DNA of 61,182 bases. Source: [Phormidium] sp. LEGE 05292 (lineage in GTDB: Bacteria; Cyanobacteriota; Cyanobacteriia; Cyanobacteriales; Aerosakkonemataceae). The stretch lies in NCBI RefSeq assembly GCF_015207735.1, contig NZ_JADEWG010000025.1, positions 1 to 61,182 on the forward strand, in the 5' to 3' direction. Every line of letters begins with the position of its first letter. Within the stretch, counting starts at the first letter, position 1. The position numbers and the translations under genes are program-made. Under the pieces are notes generated by a model. It ran no database searches. It was not told where the DNA came from and saw only the letters and a program-made list of their open reading frames with translations. Below, in pieces: positions 35,822 to 44,778 of the stretch.

Positions 35822-37567
35822 TTAACCACTTAACAAAGCTTCTACAAATTCGTAACTAGAAAAGGGTCGTAAATCTTCAATTCCTTCTCCCGCACCAATA
35901 AAACGAATTGGTAAACCCAACTGTTTTACTACAGCTAAAGCTACCCCACCCTTGGCAGTTCCATCTAATTTGGTTAATACTACACCACTGAGTTGGGCTG
36001 TTTGCGCGAAAACTTCCGCTTGGCGCAAGCCATTTTGACCGAGAGTTGCATCGAGAACTAATAGAGATTCTATCGTCGCTTCTGGCGCTTTTTTGTCAAT
36101 AATTCGCCGAATTTTTGATAATTCGTCCATTAAGTTCTTTTTGTTTTGCAGTCGTCCAGCTGTATCAACTAAGAGTAATTCTGTACCCCGTGATTTTGCT
36201 GCACTAATAGCATCAAATACTACTGCTGCTGGATCGGTATTATTCCCTGGATTGGCAACTACTTCTACACCACTGCGTTGTCCCCAAACCTTTACTTGTT
36301 GTACTGCGGCGGCGCGGAAGGTATCAGCAGCAGCAATTAAACATTTGTAGCCTGATTTGTCGGCAATGTGTGCAATTTTACCAATTGTTGTGGTTTTTCC
36401 AGCTCCATTTACCCCAGTAATTAGCCAGATATTAAATGTGTCTTTTTCGGGGGCAAAACGGGGTTTTGCCGATTTTTGCAGGGGTGATTCGAGCATTTCC
36501 CGGAGGATTTGCTTTAAGTAGGCGATCGCAGCATCCGGCGGCAAAGCTTCTTCCCGTAGTTTACTTTGTAGCGCACTTATGATATAATTTGTCGCCTCAA
36601 CTCCTACATCAGCTTGTAACAGCAAAGACTCTATTTCCTCTACTGCATCTTGATTGAGCGGCCCTTGACCAACGATCGCTTTTAACTGATTAACAATATT
36701 GCGTCGAGTTTTGTCTAAACCTTGCCGCAGTTTCTTTAACCAGGTAATCTCTTCAATAGAAACGTCTTCTGGACGACGACCTTGGGCGGCTAAAACTTCC
36801 GCCGACCAGACAAAACCATCATCAAAAGCAAAATCAGGAATTTCTTCTACTGTTACAGTGGTTTCTGGTGTCGCTACCTTCGCCGCTGTTTGTACTTCTG
36901 GTTCTGGTTCTTCAATAGCTGTAGCTTTTAACCGTTCTAACCTCGCTTGGCGATCGTCTTTTGCCCAAAAAGGAACTTGAACCGGAGTTTCCACCTCTGG
37001 CGCTGCTTCCACCTCTTCAACCACATCACCAGTTTCTGCAACTGTTTCGAGGACAGGAGTTTCCGGTGCAACTTCTTCCCTAACCTCACTTTCGGTTACT
37101 ATTTCAGTTACAGGAATTTCCGGTGCAGTTTCTCCCGTAACCACGCTTTCGGGTACTTTTTCAGTTACAGGAATTTCCCCCGTCATTGCTTGCGTAACTA
37201 CAATTTCGGGTACGGTTTCAGTGACAGGAGTTTCCGGTGCAGTTTCTTCAATAACAATATTTTCGGGTACTGTTTCAGTTACAGAAGTTTCTGCTGTTTC
37301 TTCAGTTTCAATGACAGGAGTTTCCGCTGCTGTTTCTTCAGCAGTAACATTAGTTTCTGTAGTTGTTTCTGACTTCTGTTTAGCCTGAATATTTTTATAA
37401 GCAGCTTTTGCCCAAGCTAAATAATCATCCGTCGCTTGTGGCTGTGGCGAAACTGAGGGTTCAGTAGATTCTACCTTAGACTCTGGAGGCGGAGTTGTCT
37501 CTGGTTGTTTCTCAGTTTTTTCTTTATCTTTATCGTTATATTGACGACGAAACCAGTTAAAAACCAT
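35822..37567 (-). CDS. ftsY: Signal-recognition particle receptor FtsY
   Basis: The 581-residue protein has a C-terminal SRP GTPase NG domain (about 275-580) with G1 GVNGAGKTTTIGKI, G3 DTAGRLQNKKNLMDEL and G4 VLTKLDGTAKGG. It docks ribosome-SRP complexes at the membrane. The N-terminal half is acidic and disordered, with imperfect repeats such as ETAPETPVTETVPE and TGETAPEIPVTEIVTE (about residues 70-200). This acidic part is longer than the common form (many FtsY are 300-500 residues). It is followed by nusB on the same strand (its upstream neighbour). Confidence 0.95.
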   Translation of the reverse strand: MVFNWFRRQYNDKDKEKTEKQPETTPPPESKVESTEPSVSPQPQATDDYLAWAKAAYKNIQAKQKSETTTETNVTAEETAAETPVIETEETAETSVTETVPENIVIEETAPETPVTETVPEIVVTQAMTGEIPVTEKVPESVVTGETAPEIPVTEIVTESEVREEVAPETPVLETVAETGDVVEEVEAAPEVETPVQVPFWAKDDRQARLERLKATAIEEPEPEVQTAAKVATPETTVTVEEIPDFAFDDGFVWSAEVLAAQGRRPEDVSIEEITWLKKLRQGLDKTRRNIVNQLKAIVGQGPLNQDAVEEIESLLLQADVGVEATNYIISALQSKLREEALPPDAAIAYLKQILREMLESPLQKSAKPRFAPEKDTFNIWLITGVNGAGKTTTIGKIAHIADKSGYKCLIAAADTFRAAAVQQVKVWGQRSGVEVVANPGNNTDPAAVVFDAISAAKSRGTELLLVDTAGRLQNKKNLMDELSKIRRIIDKKAPEATIESLLVLDATLGQNGLRQAEVFAQTAQLSGVVLTKLDGTAKGGVALAVVKQLGLPIRFIGAGEGIEDLRPFSSYEFVEALLSG

Positions 37568-37719
37568 AACACTTACATTTCATTTAGTCACTAAACAGTT
37601 ATCCAGCTTTTCCAGAAGGGAAAAACTTAAAGGATAATTTCTATCTGTATCTTTTACCCTTTAATCTTTCCCTGTTGCTCCTCGCTTTTTGGCGATCGCT
37701 TTATGCCAATTATCAATTA

Positions 37720-38346
37720 TCAATTACTAATTGGGGATTTTAATTTGTCACTAACTCGACGTAAAACTCCATTAATAAATTTGTAACCGTCTTCACCGCT
37801 GTAACGTTTAGCTAATTCTACAGCTTCATTAATCGCGATTCGTTCAGGAATGCCTAAAAATAGGATTTCACAAACAGCAATTCTGAGGATATCGCGATCG
37901 ATTCTAGCTAACCGATTCAATTGCCAATCTACCATTGCTGACGACAACAGTTCATCAACTTCCTCGCGTTTAACCATCATATTTCGCACAATATCTTCAG
38001 CATAATTGCGAACGTCTCTTTGGTTGGCTAGCTGAATAAATTCGGGTATTTCCACAGAGCTACCCATGCGGTTAATTGCCCCAGAAGCTAATTGTATAGC
38101 TTCTTGAACCATCTTTCTCGCACTTTGGATATCCACAGCACGAGTTTGGCTGTGTAATAAGCGATCGTCCGCACGTTGTAATTCTCCAGCAGCTTCCTCC
38201 AAAGCTTCTTTAACTTCTGTAGTTAAAGTTCGGATCGCCGCAATAATAAAATCAGGGATTTCCTGTTCCGAAATCTTTTCAGGATTTGTCGGCATCTGAG
38301 ATAAACTCAGTAAAGCCAATTCACGGGCAACTTGACGAGACTGCAT
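37720..38346 (-). CDS. nusB: Transcription antitermination protein NusB
   Basis: The 208-residue protein starts MQSRQVARELALLSLSQMP and ends in the NusB fold with RLARIDRDILRIAVCEILFL and IAINEAVELAKRYSGEDGYK. It helps build the antitermination complex on rRNA transcripts. About 60 residues longer than the enterobacterial protein, with a helical insert after residue 40, as in other cyanobacteria. It lies upstream of ftsY, 152 bases apart, a common cyanobacterial order. Confidence 0.93.
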   Translation of the reverse strand: MQSRQVARELALLSLSQMPTNPEKISEQEIPDFIIAAIRTLTTEVKEALEEAAGELQRADDRLLHSQTRAVDIQSARKMVQEAIQLASGAINRMGSSVEIPEFIQLANQRDVRNYAEDIVRNMMVKREEVDELLSSAMVDWQLNRLARIDRDILRIAVCEILFLGIPERIAINEAVELAKRYSGEDGYKFINGVLRRVSDKLKSPISN

Positions 38347-38497
38347 AATATTTCCTGTGATTACTAATTTTTGTCTTTTTTGTTGATTGCTGAACAGCTA
38401 ATTTACATAGCAGATAGCAAATAAATTTCTAGTACAAGATAGAAAAATTCAGTAGGGGGATCGGGGTACAAGGAGAAAAAGGGAAATTCGCTACCAG

Positions 38498-38565
38498 GAT
38501 TTATTGATTTACATGATAATCAGGATTAATCAAAAAATCTGGTAAATCTGTAAATCCTGATTAAA
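38498..38565. repeat. Inverted repeat with AATCAGGATT arms
   Basis: AATCAGGATT (38518-38527) and AATCCTGATT (38553-38562) are perfect inverted repeats, with further copies of the GGATTTA/GATTTAC motif around them. It lies just past the stop of the DUF502 gene (minus strand) and may end its transcript. Confidence 0.6.
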
Positions 38566-38572
38566 CTTTCCC

Positions 38573-39298
38573 CTAAGCTTCTTCTAAAGGTAAGACTTGC
38601 AGTTTACTTTCTGGTAAAGAACTTTCCAACTGCCGTTCAGGAAACCTGGGAAGAGATGCGGGAGCTAAAGGACTAGGGCTAACAATACCACCGGAGATAA
38701 TTACCTTAAAGGCTTCTTCTACCGACATACCCAAGTCTACCACTTCGTCTTCTCGCACAACCGCATACCAACCTGTAGCCGGGTTGGGTGTAGTGGGAAT
38801 AAATATACTCAGCATTGGTTTGTTGGACAAGTGAGCTTGCATTTCATTGCTGAGAGTGCCTGTAACAAATGCGATCGCCCAAATTCCCCGCCTGGGGTAC
38901 TCCACCAAAATAACCCGGCGAAACTTCCCACCACTATCCTTCAATACAGTTTCTAGTAATTGTTTCAGCGTTTTATAAACCGATCCAGCTAACGGAATAG
39001 CGTGCAGTACTCGTTCCCCAACATCCAAAAACCAACGACCGACAAAATTACGCGCCATCAAACCAATTATCAAGATGCTCAACAAGGGAACAGCTAGTCC
39101 CACAGCCAAATCCAGCAAATTCACTAAAATTGGATGTAGCCCATCAAAAGGATTCAGCCACTTGGGAATTCGGGTGAGAAAATCAATTACCCAAGTTGCT
39201 ACAGTCACCGTCAACCAAATAGTGGTAGCAAGGGGAATAACTACCAACAGACCTGCAATCAGGTCATTTTTTAAATCCTGCTTCAAGCGTTGGAACAC
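38573..39298 (-). CDS. DUF502 membrane protein
   Basis: The 241-residue protein has a GTG start and two to three hydrophobic helices (LIAGLLVVIPLATTIWLTVT; LLDLAVGLAVPLLSILIIGL). DUF502 markers include ARNFVGRWFLDVGERVLHAI and FVTGTLSN...FIPTTPNPATGWY. Function is unknown; Arabidopsis COV proteins share the family. A proline-rich C-tail (SPSPLAPASLPRFPERQ) follows. Confidence 0.9.
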   Translation of the reverse strand: MFQRLKQDLKNDLIAGLLVVIPLATTIWLTVTVATWVIDFLTRIPKWLNPFDGLHPILVNLLDLAVGLAVPLLSILIIGLMARNFVGRWFLDVGERVLHAIPLAGSVYKTLKQLLETVLKDSGGKFRRVILVEYPRRGIWAIAFVTGTLSNEMQAHLSNKPMLSIFIPTTPNPATGWYAVVREDEVVDLGMSVEEAFKVIISGGIVSPSPLAPASLPRFPERQLESSLPESKLQVLPLEEA

Positions 39299-39439
39299 AG
39301 ATCGCCCACTCTACTATCTACCCTGTTGGAAAAATTATAAAACTTAATAAGTAAACCCTCTTTCACTTTGCCGTACCTTAAGCAAGCGGTTTTCCCACTT
39401 CGGCAGGCAACTCAGTATAAAAGGGATTACTGATGATAG

Positions 39440-39733
39440 TATCAGCGATTACACTTTTCTGCATCTAATTTAAAACCAAAAGAGCAGAGCAAACAAGTTT
39501 ATCTGCCAAATAGCCAAATATTTGGTATAGCGAAGCTTTTTGCCAAATTAGCACTCTCGATCGGTGGTTTTTCGGGTAGCTTCCGCTTTCACCCTTCTTA
39601 CTTAAATTTGGTACTATATTTAGTACTAGGAAAGAGTGGACAAAAAGTTAAAGCAACTTATGTAGAAGAAATCATTAATTTATTGAATTTGGATAAATGG
39701 AATGAAGAAGAGTCCGAAGAAGACTCCAGATGA
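39440..39733 (+). pseudogene. Open frame without a start, ending inside hicB
   Basis: A 97-codon open frame runs from a stop at 39439 to TGA at 39731-39733, overlapping the start of the HicB gene by 32 bases. It reads QIFGIAKLFAKLALSIGGFS, then FRFHPSYLNLVLYLVLGKSG, then QKVKATYVEEIINLLNLDKW. There is no ATG or GTG start with a ribosome site. Placed directly before an antitoxin gene, it may be the remains of a partner gene. It does not match the HicA pattern I know, so the assignment is open. Confidence 0.35.
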
Positions 39734-40229
39734 AAAGAATGAACAATTAAAAAAACCATCTTTGGAGTACTACTTAAATCTTAAATATCCGGTAACAGTA
39801 TATCCCGAACCAGAAGGCGGATATGTAGCGCAAATCAAAGATCTACCTGGATGTTTAACTCAAGGGGAAACACCTGATGAAGTTCTGTCCAACATTCAGG
39901 AAGCGCGGGAATTGTGGATAGAAACTGCCTACGAATTTGGAGATGATATTCCCTTACCTAAAACTGGGAAAGATTACAGCGGTAAGGTTTTACTCCGAAT
40001 GCCTCGATCGTTGCATCGACAATTAGTAGAGAGTGCTGAAAGTGAAGGAGTCAGTTTTAATCAATATGTAATATCTCTATTAAGTGAAAGGAACGCTTTA
40101 AGGGATTGTGAAAACATCAACAATCAACTCGAAAGGATTTATAAAATTCTTTCAGAGCGCACAATTACCTTAACTGAACAACAGATGGAGACTTTTAAGC
40201 AATTAGTGGTTGTAAATAGTGAGATATAA
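39702..40229 (+). CDS. HicB-family antitoxin, orphan
   Basis: The 175-residue protein has the HicB N-terminal domain: YPVTVYPEPEGGYVAQIKDL then PGCLTQGETPDEVLSNIQEA. A ribbon-helix-helix DNA-binding part follows (LRMPRSLHRQLVESAESEGV then SFNQYVISLL). A C-terminal helix (ERTITLTEQQMETFKQLVV) completes it. HicB normally neutralises the HicA RNase; no HicA is next to it. It could be an orphan regulator or a relic of a lost module. It ends at 40229, five bases before a MITE-like element. Confidence 0.8.
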   Translation: MKKSPKKTPDEKNEQLKKPSLEYYLNLKYPVTVYPEPEGGYVAQIKDLPGCLTQGETPDEVLSNIQEARELWIETAYEFGDDIPLPKTGKDYSGKVLLRMPRSLHRQLVESAESEGVSFNQYVISLLSERNALRDCENINNQLERIYKILSERTITLTEQQMETFKQLVVVNSEI

Positions 40230-40233
40230 CTAT

Positions 40234-40324
40234 TAGACATCTCCAAAAAAGCTGGGAGAGACGTTATATATAACGTCTCTCCCAGCTTTTCAGGTAATGC
40301 ACCTTTAATTTCTGGAGATGTCTA
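40234..40324. mobile_element. 91-bp MITE-like element with terminal inverted repeats
   Basis: The ends are perfect 12-bp inverted repeats: TAGACATCTCCA (40234-40245) and TGGAGATGTCTA (40313-40324). Inside is a 44-bp perfect palindrome (40247-40290), with arms that begin AAAAGCTGGGAGAGACG. No coding capacity is present, so it would need a transposase elsewhere. It lies between the convergent hicB and glycosyltransferase genes, touching neither stop codon by more than 4 bases. The palindrome may serve as terminator for both. Confidence 0.75.
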
Positions 40325-40327
40325 CTT

Positions 40328-41236
40328 TTAAGTAGAAGAACTCAACTTAGCTGAGTCGGTAGTTGCTTCGACAACAGCGGACTCAGAAGTAGGGAAGTTG
40401 TGAGTTACTTCAAAGTTGGGTAAAGGCTGATGCTTGAGTTCCCAAACTTTGAGCATAATGAGATATTCGTAAAAAGCTTGTAGGGTACACCAAGCAAATC
40501 CTGCTCTTCCATCGAGTATTCCTCCGAGTAAAAAATACATATAAATGAATCGGATTAATGGTCGAAATGGTAAACGCAGAGATAAATCTTTGAGTGCTCT
40601 TCTTCTTTCTACTTCGCTTTGCCCAAAAAACAACTCTCGCCAGTTAACCTCACCTTGTTGTAGCTGACGCAGAGTTTCTTTTGCTTCGTCTGTGGAGTAA
40701 CGGTTATGTTTTTCAATCCAGCGACTTAATCCTTTGCTACAGGTGTAGTGGGGGTAAGTTTCTTTGAGAAAACTGGTGGCACCGTTGCAGACTTCTCGCT
40801 CTGTATGACCATAATCAGTGAACCAAACTTTGTCTTTGCGGAACAGACGCATTTGGTAACGCGGATATTGGGTGCTGCGGCGAATCCAGCTACCCAGAAA
40901 CATGACTCGTTCAGCTACGTAGTAACCGATGTATTCCTGACTCTGAGTTGCTTGTAGACATTCCTGAAATAGTTCGGGAGTCATACGTTCATCAGCTTCT
41001 AGGATGTACACCCAGTCATATTTGGCGGGAATTGATTGTAGCATCCACGTTCGCTGTTGTCCGTGACTTTCAAATTTATGCAGAACTGTTCGCACTGGGT
41101 AGCGATTGGCGATTTCTACAGTACGATCGCTACTTACAGAATCTACTACAATCACATCGTCAGACAGCATTGCTGACTCAATGCAAGCGGCGATATCAAT
41201 TTCTTCGTTATAGGTCAGGATGTAAATCGAAATCAT
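40328..41236 (-). CDS. Family 2 glycosyltransferase
   Basis: From ATG 41236 (after GGAAG) the product is 302 residues. The GT-A core reads ISIYILTYNEEIDIAACIES, DVIVVDSVSSDRTVEIANRY and WVYILEADERMT, with the DxD-like EADE. The C-terminal part includes RRSTQYPRYQMRLFRKDKVW and FRPLIRFIYMYFLLGGILDG, a pattern shared with enzymes that build lipopolysaccharide or exopolysaccharide (KdtX/WaaE-like). A frame reaching back to 41302 is less likely. It is next to an HpsJ-like gene, which fits a role in surface polysaccharide. Confidence 0.88.
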   Translation of the reverse strand: MISIYILTYNEEIDIAACIESAMLSDDVIVVDSVSSDRTVEIANRYPVRTVLHKFESHGQQRTWMLQSIPAKYDWVYILEADERMTPELFQECLQATQSQEYIGYYVAERVMFLGSWIRRSTQYPRYQMRLFRKDKVWFTDYGHTEREVCNGATSFLKETYPHYTCSKGLSRWIEKHNRYSTDEAKETLRQLQQGEVNWRELFFGQSEVERRRALKDLSLRLPFRPLIRFIYMYFLLGGILDGRAGFAWCTLQAFYEYLIMLKVWELKHQPLPNFEVTHNFPTSESAVVEATTDSAKLSSST

Positions 41237-41336
41237 GTAAAACTTCCAATTAGGCGAAAAGATAAAGATTGTTTCGATCTTTGCCTTAGAGTACCCTGAC
41301 AATCAACTCTGACGATACATCGTTCAAAGTCTCTGT

Positions 41337-42161
41337 TTATCGCTTTGGTGACGAATTTTTGCGGGGTGCTGATGGGAGGTTCACTATACCTCTTAATCCC
41401 GTTCCCGCAGTCATAAAAAAGCCTAATGCTAATAACACACTGCTGAGTCCAATTTGAAGTTGAGATTTTAATGCCGCAGTTTTAGCTTGACTTTCTATTT
41501 GTTGTTGGCGTTCCCGAATTTGAGTCAAAGTTTGGTTACTAAAGCTTTTAGCTTGTTGATTTAAGAAGTCATCAAGTACTTGGGGATTTGCTTTGGACTG
41601 CTGAAGTATATCTTTGACTTCTTTGGGTACTTGTTGGCTTTGCAGTGCTTGGTTATACTTTTGGTCGTCTTTGATTAGTTCCCCAATTTGGTTTTTAATT
41701 AGGGTGCGTCGCTGTTCTACTTGGGTTTTAAACGCATCACTAGATAATTGAGTTTCTGCTTGTTTGGCTTGTTCATCTACTCGCTGGATCGCTGTATTAG
41801 CCTGAATCCGCACATTATTGACGTGCAAAGGCGCAATTAGCAGGTAAAGTAAGCCTAAAATTCCCGAAAGTACCAATGCGATTAATTTGACAATTTGCCA
41901 AACAGGGGTACCTTTCCCAGATGTGTCAGCTACACTATCGATCCAAACGCCAGCAAACAGGAATGCCATCCCCACTAAAGGGATAACTCCCCTTTCTACT
42001 AGCTGTGTTGTTAAGTTAATTTGCCATCCGCGATCGGTAGGATTGAAGGGAATTAGCAACGTGATTGCGTCTACTAAAAAAGACAGTATACAGATTAATC
42101 CAATCAACTTGAGAATTAAAGCAGCTGGTGGAGATAATGGACGGTTTGTACTTGCTTTCAT
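41337..42161 (-). CDS. HpsJ-like membrane protein
   Basis: The 274-residue protein has an N-terminal pair of hydrophobic helices (LILKLIGLICILSFLVDAIT; RGVIPLVGMAFLFAGVWID), another near residues 95-118, a Gln-rich coiled coil (about 120-235), and a final helix (IGLSSVLLALGFFMTAGTGL). This layout matches proteins annotated HpsJ, linked to hormogonium polysaccharide secretion. The assignment is from layout and wording, so moderate. It lies upstream of the glycosyltransferase, 100 bases away on the same strand. Confidence 0.65.
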   Translation of the reverse strand: MKASTNRPLSPPAALILKLIGLICILSFLVDAITLLIPFNPTDRGWQINLTTQLVERGVIPLVGMAFLFAGVWIDSVADTSGKGTPVWQIVKLIALVLSGILGLLYLLIAPLHVNNVRIQANTAIQRVDEQAKQAETQLSSDAFKTQVEQRRTLIKNQIGELIKDDQKYNQALQSQQVPKEVKDILQQSKANPQVLDDFLNQQAKSFSNQTLTQIRERQQQIESQAKTAALKSQLQIGLSSVLLALGFFMTAGTGLRGIVNLPSAPRKNSSPKR

Positions 42162-42646
42162 GGCTCTTTTTACTAAAATCTCGAATCGTTTAGTTGAATA
42201 CGATCGTTAACTACCTCTAGTCTGTCATGGGTTTTCTGATGCCGACAGCGTTCCGAGTAGTCTGAAAGCTTGATTTATCAAGAACAACATTCTTTAAACC
42301 TTACTTTTTTCTCGACGCTGGCTCAGACATTTAATAATGATTTAGGAGTTCCTCTCATTACTTAGATTTAATATGGATGAGCATCTGAATTCCCTGCACA
42401 TCATATTCTATTACCTAGAATGCCCTCTAATTTCCAGAATCTCACAATTTGTAAATCTTTTTTCGGGTTGTTCGCCCCATCCTCAGATCTGCTGAAGTTA
42501 TAACCAGCTTTTACTACCTGTTCAATCAGTAAATTCCCTGTACAATTATTGAAAGTTACTTCCAGGTTGATGGTAAAAATAACTTATATCATCTACTGCT
42601 GAGTAAACTCAAACTGTTGTTAATCTTAAAATTAGAAAATTTAATC
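42162..42646. other. Gap before leuD
   Basis: This 485-bp A/T-rich stretch separates the divergent HpsJ-like and leuD genes. No gene, RNA or convincing hairpin is recognised; both promoters must be here. Confidence 0.5.
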
Positions 42647-43195
42647 ATGGACAAAGTAATTCGGGGACTTATTTTTGTTGTTGATGACAACATTGATACT
42701 GACCAAATCATTCCCGCTGAATATCTGACTTTAGTCCCCTCGAAGCCAGATGAATATGAAAAGCTAGGCAGTTATGCGATGATAGGATTACCCGATCGCT
42801 ACGGCAAGTTTATCTCCCCTGGGGAAATGAAAACCCAATATCCGATTATAATTGCAGGGGAAAACTTTGGGTGTGGGTCTTCACGGGAACACGCTCCGAT
42901 CGCACTAGGCGCATCCGGCGTTCAAGCAGTAGTCGCCCAATCTTACGCCCGGATCTTTTTCCGCAACTGTTCCGCCACTGGAGAACTTTACCCCTGGGAA
43001 TCTACGGAACGATTATGCGAGTCCTTCACCACTGGTCAAGAAGTTACCATTGACTTTGGCAAAAATCAATTAATCAATCATACACTAGGAAAAACTTTCG
43101 ACCTTAAACCACTAGGAGAAGTCGGCCCAGTAATTGATGCAGGCGGCATCTTCGCCTACGCAAGAAAAACAGGCATGATTGCCAGTAAAGTCTGA
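42647..43195 (+). CDS. leuD: 3-isopropylmalate dehydratase small subunit LeuD
   Basis: The 182-residue protein is the swivelling domain of isopropylmalate isomerase (leucine synthesis). Conserved pieces are VDDNIDTDQIIPAEYL, GENFGCGSSREHAPIAL and YARIFFRNCSATGELYPWE. I start at ATG 42647; a TTG at 42617 extends the frame but is less likely. LeuC is not in the window. The usual large-subunit partner would be elsewhere, as in many cyanobacteria. Confidence 0.95.
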   Translation: MDKVIRGLIFVVDDNIDTDQIIPAEYLTLVPSKPDEYEKLGSYAMIGLPDRYGKFISPGEMKTQYPIIIAGENFGCGSSREHAPIALGASGVQAVVAQSYARIFFRNCSATGELYPWESTERLCESFTTGQEVTIDFGKNQLINHTLGKTFDLKPLGEVGPVIDAGGIFAYARKTGMIASKV

Positions 43196-43343
43196 TTTTT
43201 ACTAACCTAAGCCCTGGAACATGGTGACAAAAGTATTTGTTCCCTGTTCCCTGTTCCCTTAGCCTCTAAAATTTGCGATCGGTTAACAAGGCTTTACAAT
43301 ACAATTTAAGCAAACGATTCCTGGCATTAGAACTATCCTGACT

Positions 43344-43697
43344 ATGCTACTCAAATCTACAACCCGTCATATCCGCATCTTTACTGCTGTAGTTGAAAAC
43401 AACGAATTGGTTCCTAGTGAAAATGTATTAACTTTAGATATCGATCCAGATAACGAATTAAATTGGAACGAAGAGTCTTTGCAAAAAGTTTATCGCCAAT
43501 TTGATGAACTAGTTGAAACTTGTAACGGCGAAGATTTAACTGAATATAATCTCCGACGCATTGGTTCTGACTTAGAACACTTTGTTCGTACCATGCTCCA
43601 AAAAGGTGAGATTAGTTATAATCTCAACAGTCGTGTTGTCAACTACAGCATGGGTTTACCACGAGTTGATTCTCAGGGCGAATTAAAACCATCTTAA
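43344..43697 (+). CDS. ndhM: NAD(P)H-quinone oxidoreductase subunit NdhM
   Basis: The 117-residue protein reads [40 protein letters not shown] and [20 protein letters not shown], a strongly conserved NdhM. It is a peripheral subunit of the photosynthetic NDH-1 complex, which carries cyclic electron flow and CO2 uptake. Length and ends are as in other cyanobacteria. It stands alone. Confidence 0.96.
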   Translation: MLLKSTTRHIRIFTAVVENNELVPSENVLTLDIDPDNELNWNEESLQKVYRQFDELVETCNGEDLTEYNLRRIGSDLEHFVRTMLQKGEISYNLNSRVVNYSMGLPRVDSQGELKPS

Positions 43698-43905
43698 AAT
43701 TAAAAATGAGCAAAGGGGAAAGCAACAAACCCGCGTTTTATCCCTTTGTCATTTTCCAATTTCCCGAATTAACTTAACTAAAGTCGCTAGTTATGTTCAT
43801 TGAGTCTGGGATTGAGTAAATTGTTGCGCTTTAGTGCTTTTATTACCACTGGGATAAGAACACAGAAAGTACAACAACATTCCATTTCTAGCAACTTTAG
43901 TTAAG

Positions 43906-44169
43906 TTAGCTGTTTTTCTGCAAATCTTTTTGTTGTTCCACTAAATTTTTTAAAGCTAATTGACGATTGCTCATAAACCGATGCCAAAATCCTGGAAATA
44001 AGTCATCCATAGTAGCAACAATAGCCCAAGTTTCCAAGTTCATTAATCGAGTTAAATGTTGGCGAGAAAGTTTCAAATCATTCAGCGTTTCTTGAACTTC
44101 ACTCTTTGGAGAATGATGAATTGACGAATTTTTTTGTCCAGGCGGATGATGCAATAAGTTTTCCCACAT
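43906..44169 (-). CDS. Small conserved cyanobacterial protein, 87 aa
   Basis: From ATG 44169 (AGGGTG 7 bases upstream) the product reads MWENLLHHPPGQ then helical DLKLSRQHLTRLMNLETWAI and VATMDDLFPGFWHRFMSNRQ. It is soluble and helical. I do not recognise a family. A GTG at 44178 would add three residues. Confidence 0.55.
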   Translation of the reverse strand: MWENLLHHPPGQKNSSIHHSPKSEVQETLNDLKLSRQHLTRLMNLETWAIVATMDDLFPGFWHRFMSNRQLALKNLVEQQKDLQKNS

Positions 44170-44446
44170 AGATAACACCCTGATATTTAGAAGAAAGCAT
44201 AAACAGTCAGACTAAAGGTAATTTTAAATAAATAATACCTTTAGGTAGAAACTGACAGTTTTGCTATTTGTAGATTAACTATTATCTTTTAATCTAAACC
44301 AACTAAGGGGAAAACAAAAGCGGGGTTTCACCCCTACTTAAAATTTGTCTTAATGACTTAAACAATAACTATGTATTGCTAAGAGTTTTAAGTTACCCTG
44401 GAATCTTAACCTCAGTTCAAAGCGTAAATCAAAAATCCCAAATCGA

Positions 44447-44704
44447 ATGACAGGACAAAAACCTCTCAATCCTTGGAACTACAAACCTTGGTGGTGTCAG
44501 CCTTGGTCAATTCTCCTAACTGGTACTATATTGATTAGTGGTAGTTGGTTCATTTTGCGGACAGTTTGGTTAACATTAGTGATATCTATACCAATATTGG
44601 CTTGGATGGGTTTCTTTTTGCTAATTTGGCCGCAATTAATTAGACAAAGTGGTATTCTCGAACATTATCCTGCACCAACTTCAGACCAGGATGAGAGTAA
44701 CTGA
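44447..44704 (+). CDS. Small two-helix membrane protein (DUF6737-like)
   Basis: The 85-residue protein begins with NPWNYKPWWCQPWSILLTGT and has two transmembrane helices (ILLTGTILISGSWFIL; LTLVISIPILAWMGFFLLIW). The pattern matches a conserved cyanobacterial family I recall as DUF6737. Function is unknown. It lies 74 bases before the PP2C gene on the same strand. Confidence 0.65.
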   Translation: MTGQKPLNPWNYKPWWCQPWSILLTGTILISGSWFILRTVWLTLVISIPILAWMGFFLLIWPQLIRQSGILEHYPAPTSDQDESN

Positions 44705-44778
44705 TTCAGACTCAAACGCTAAAATGAACGATGATTCGGTTCTTTATGTTCCAATGGCGATCGGCATGAGAAAATGAT

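Noticed and set aside
36947-37372. 141-codon plus-strand frame rich in Cys, Phe and Ser (FRCSFF)
   Set aside because: It is the reverse of the Thr/Glu repeats of ftsY; no start site and no conservation expected.
39378-39464. Minus-strand 28-codon frame (MQKSVIADTIISNPF... to GKPLA)
   Set aside because: It has a start and stop but no ribosome site and no recognisable family; it is short enough to be chance.
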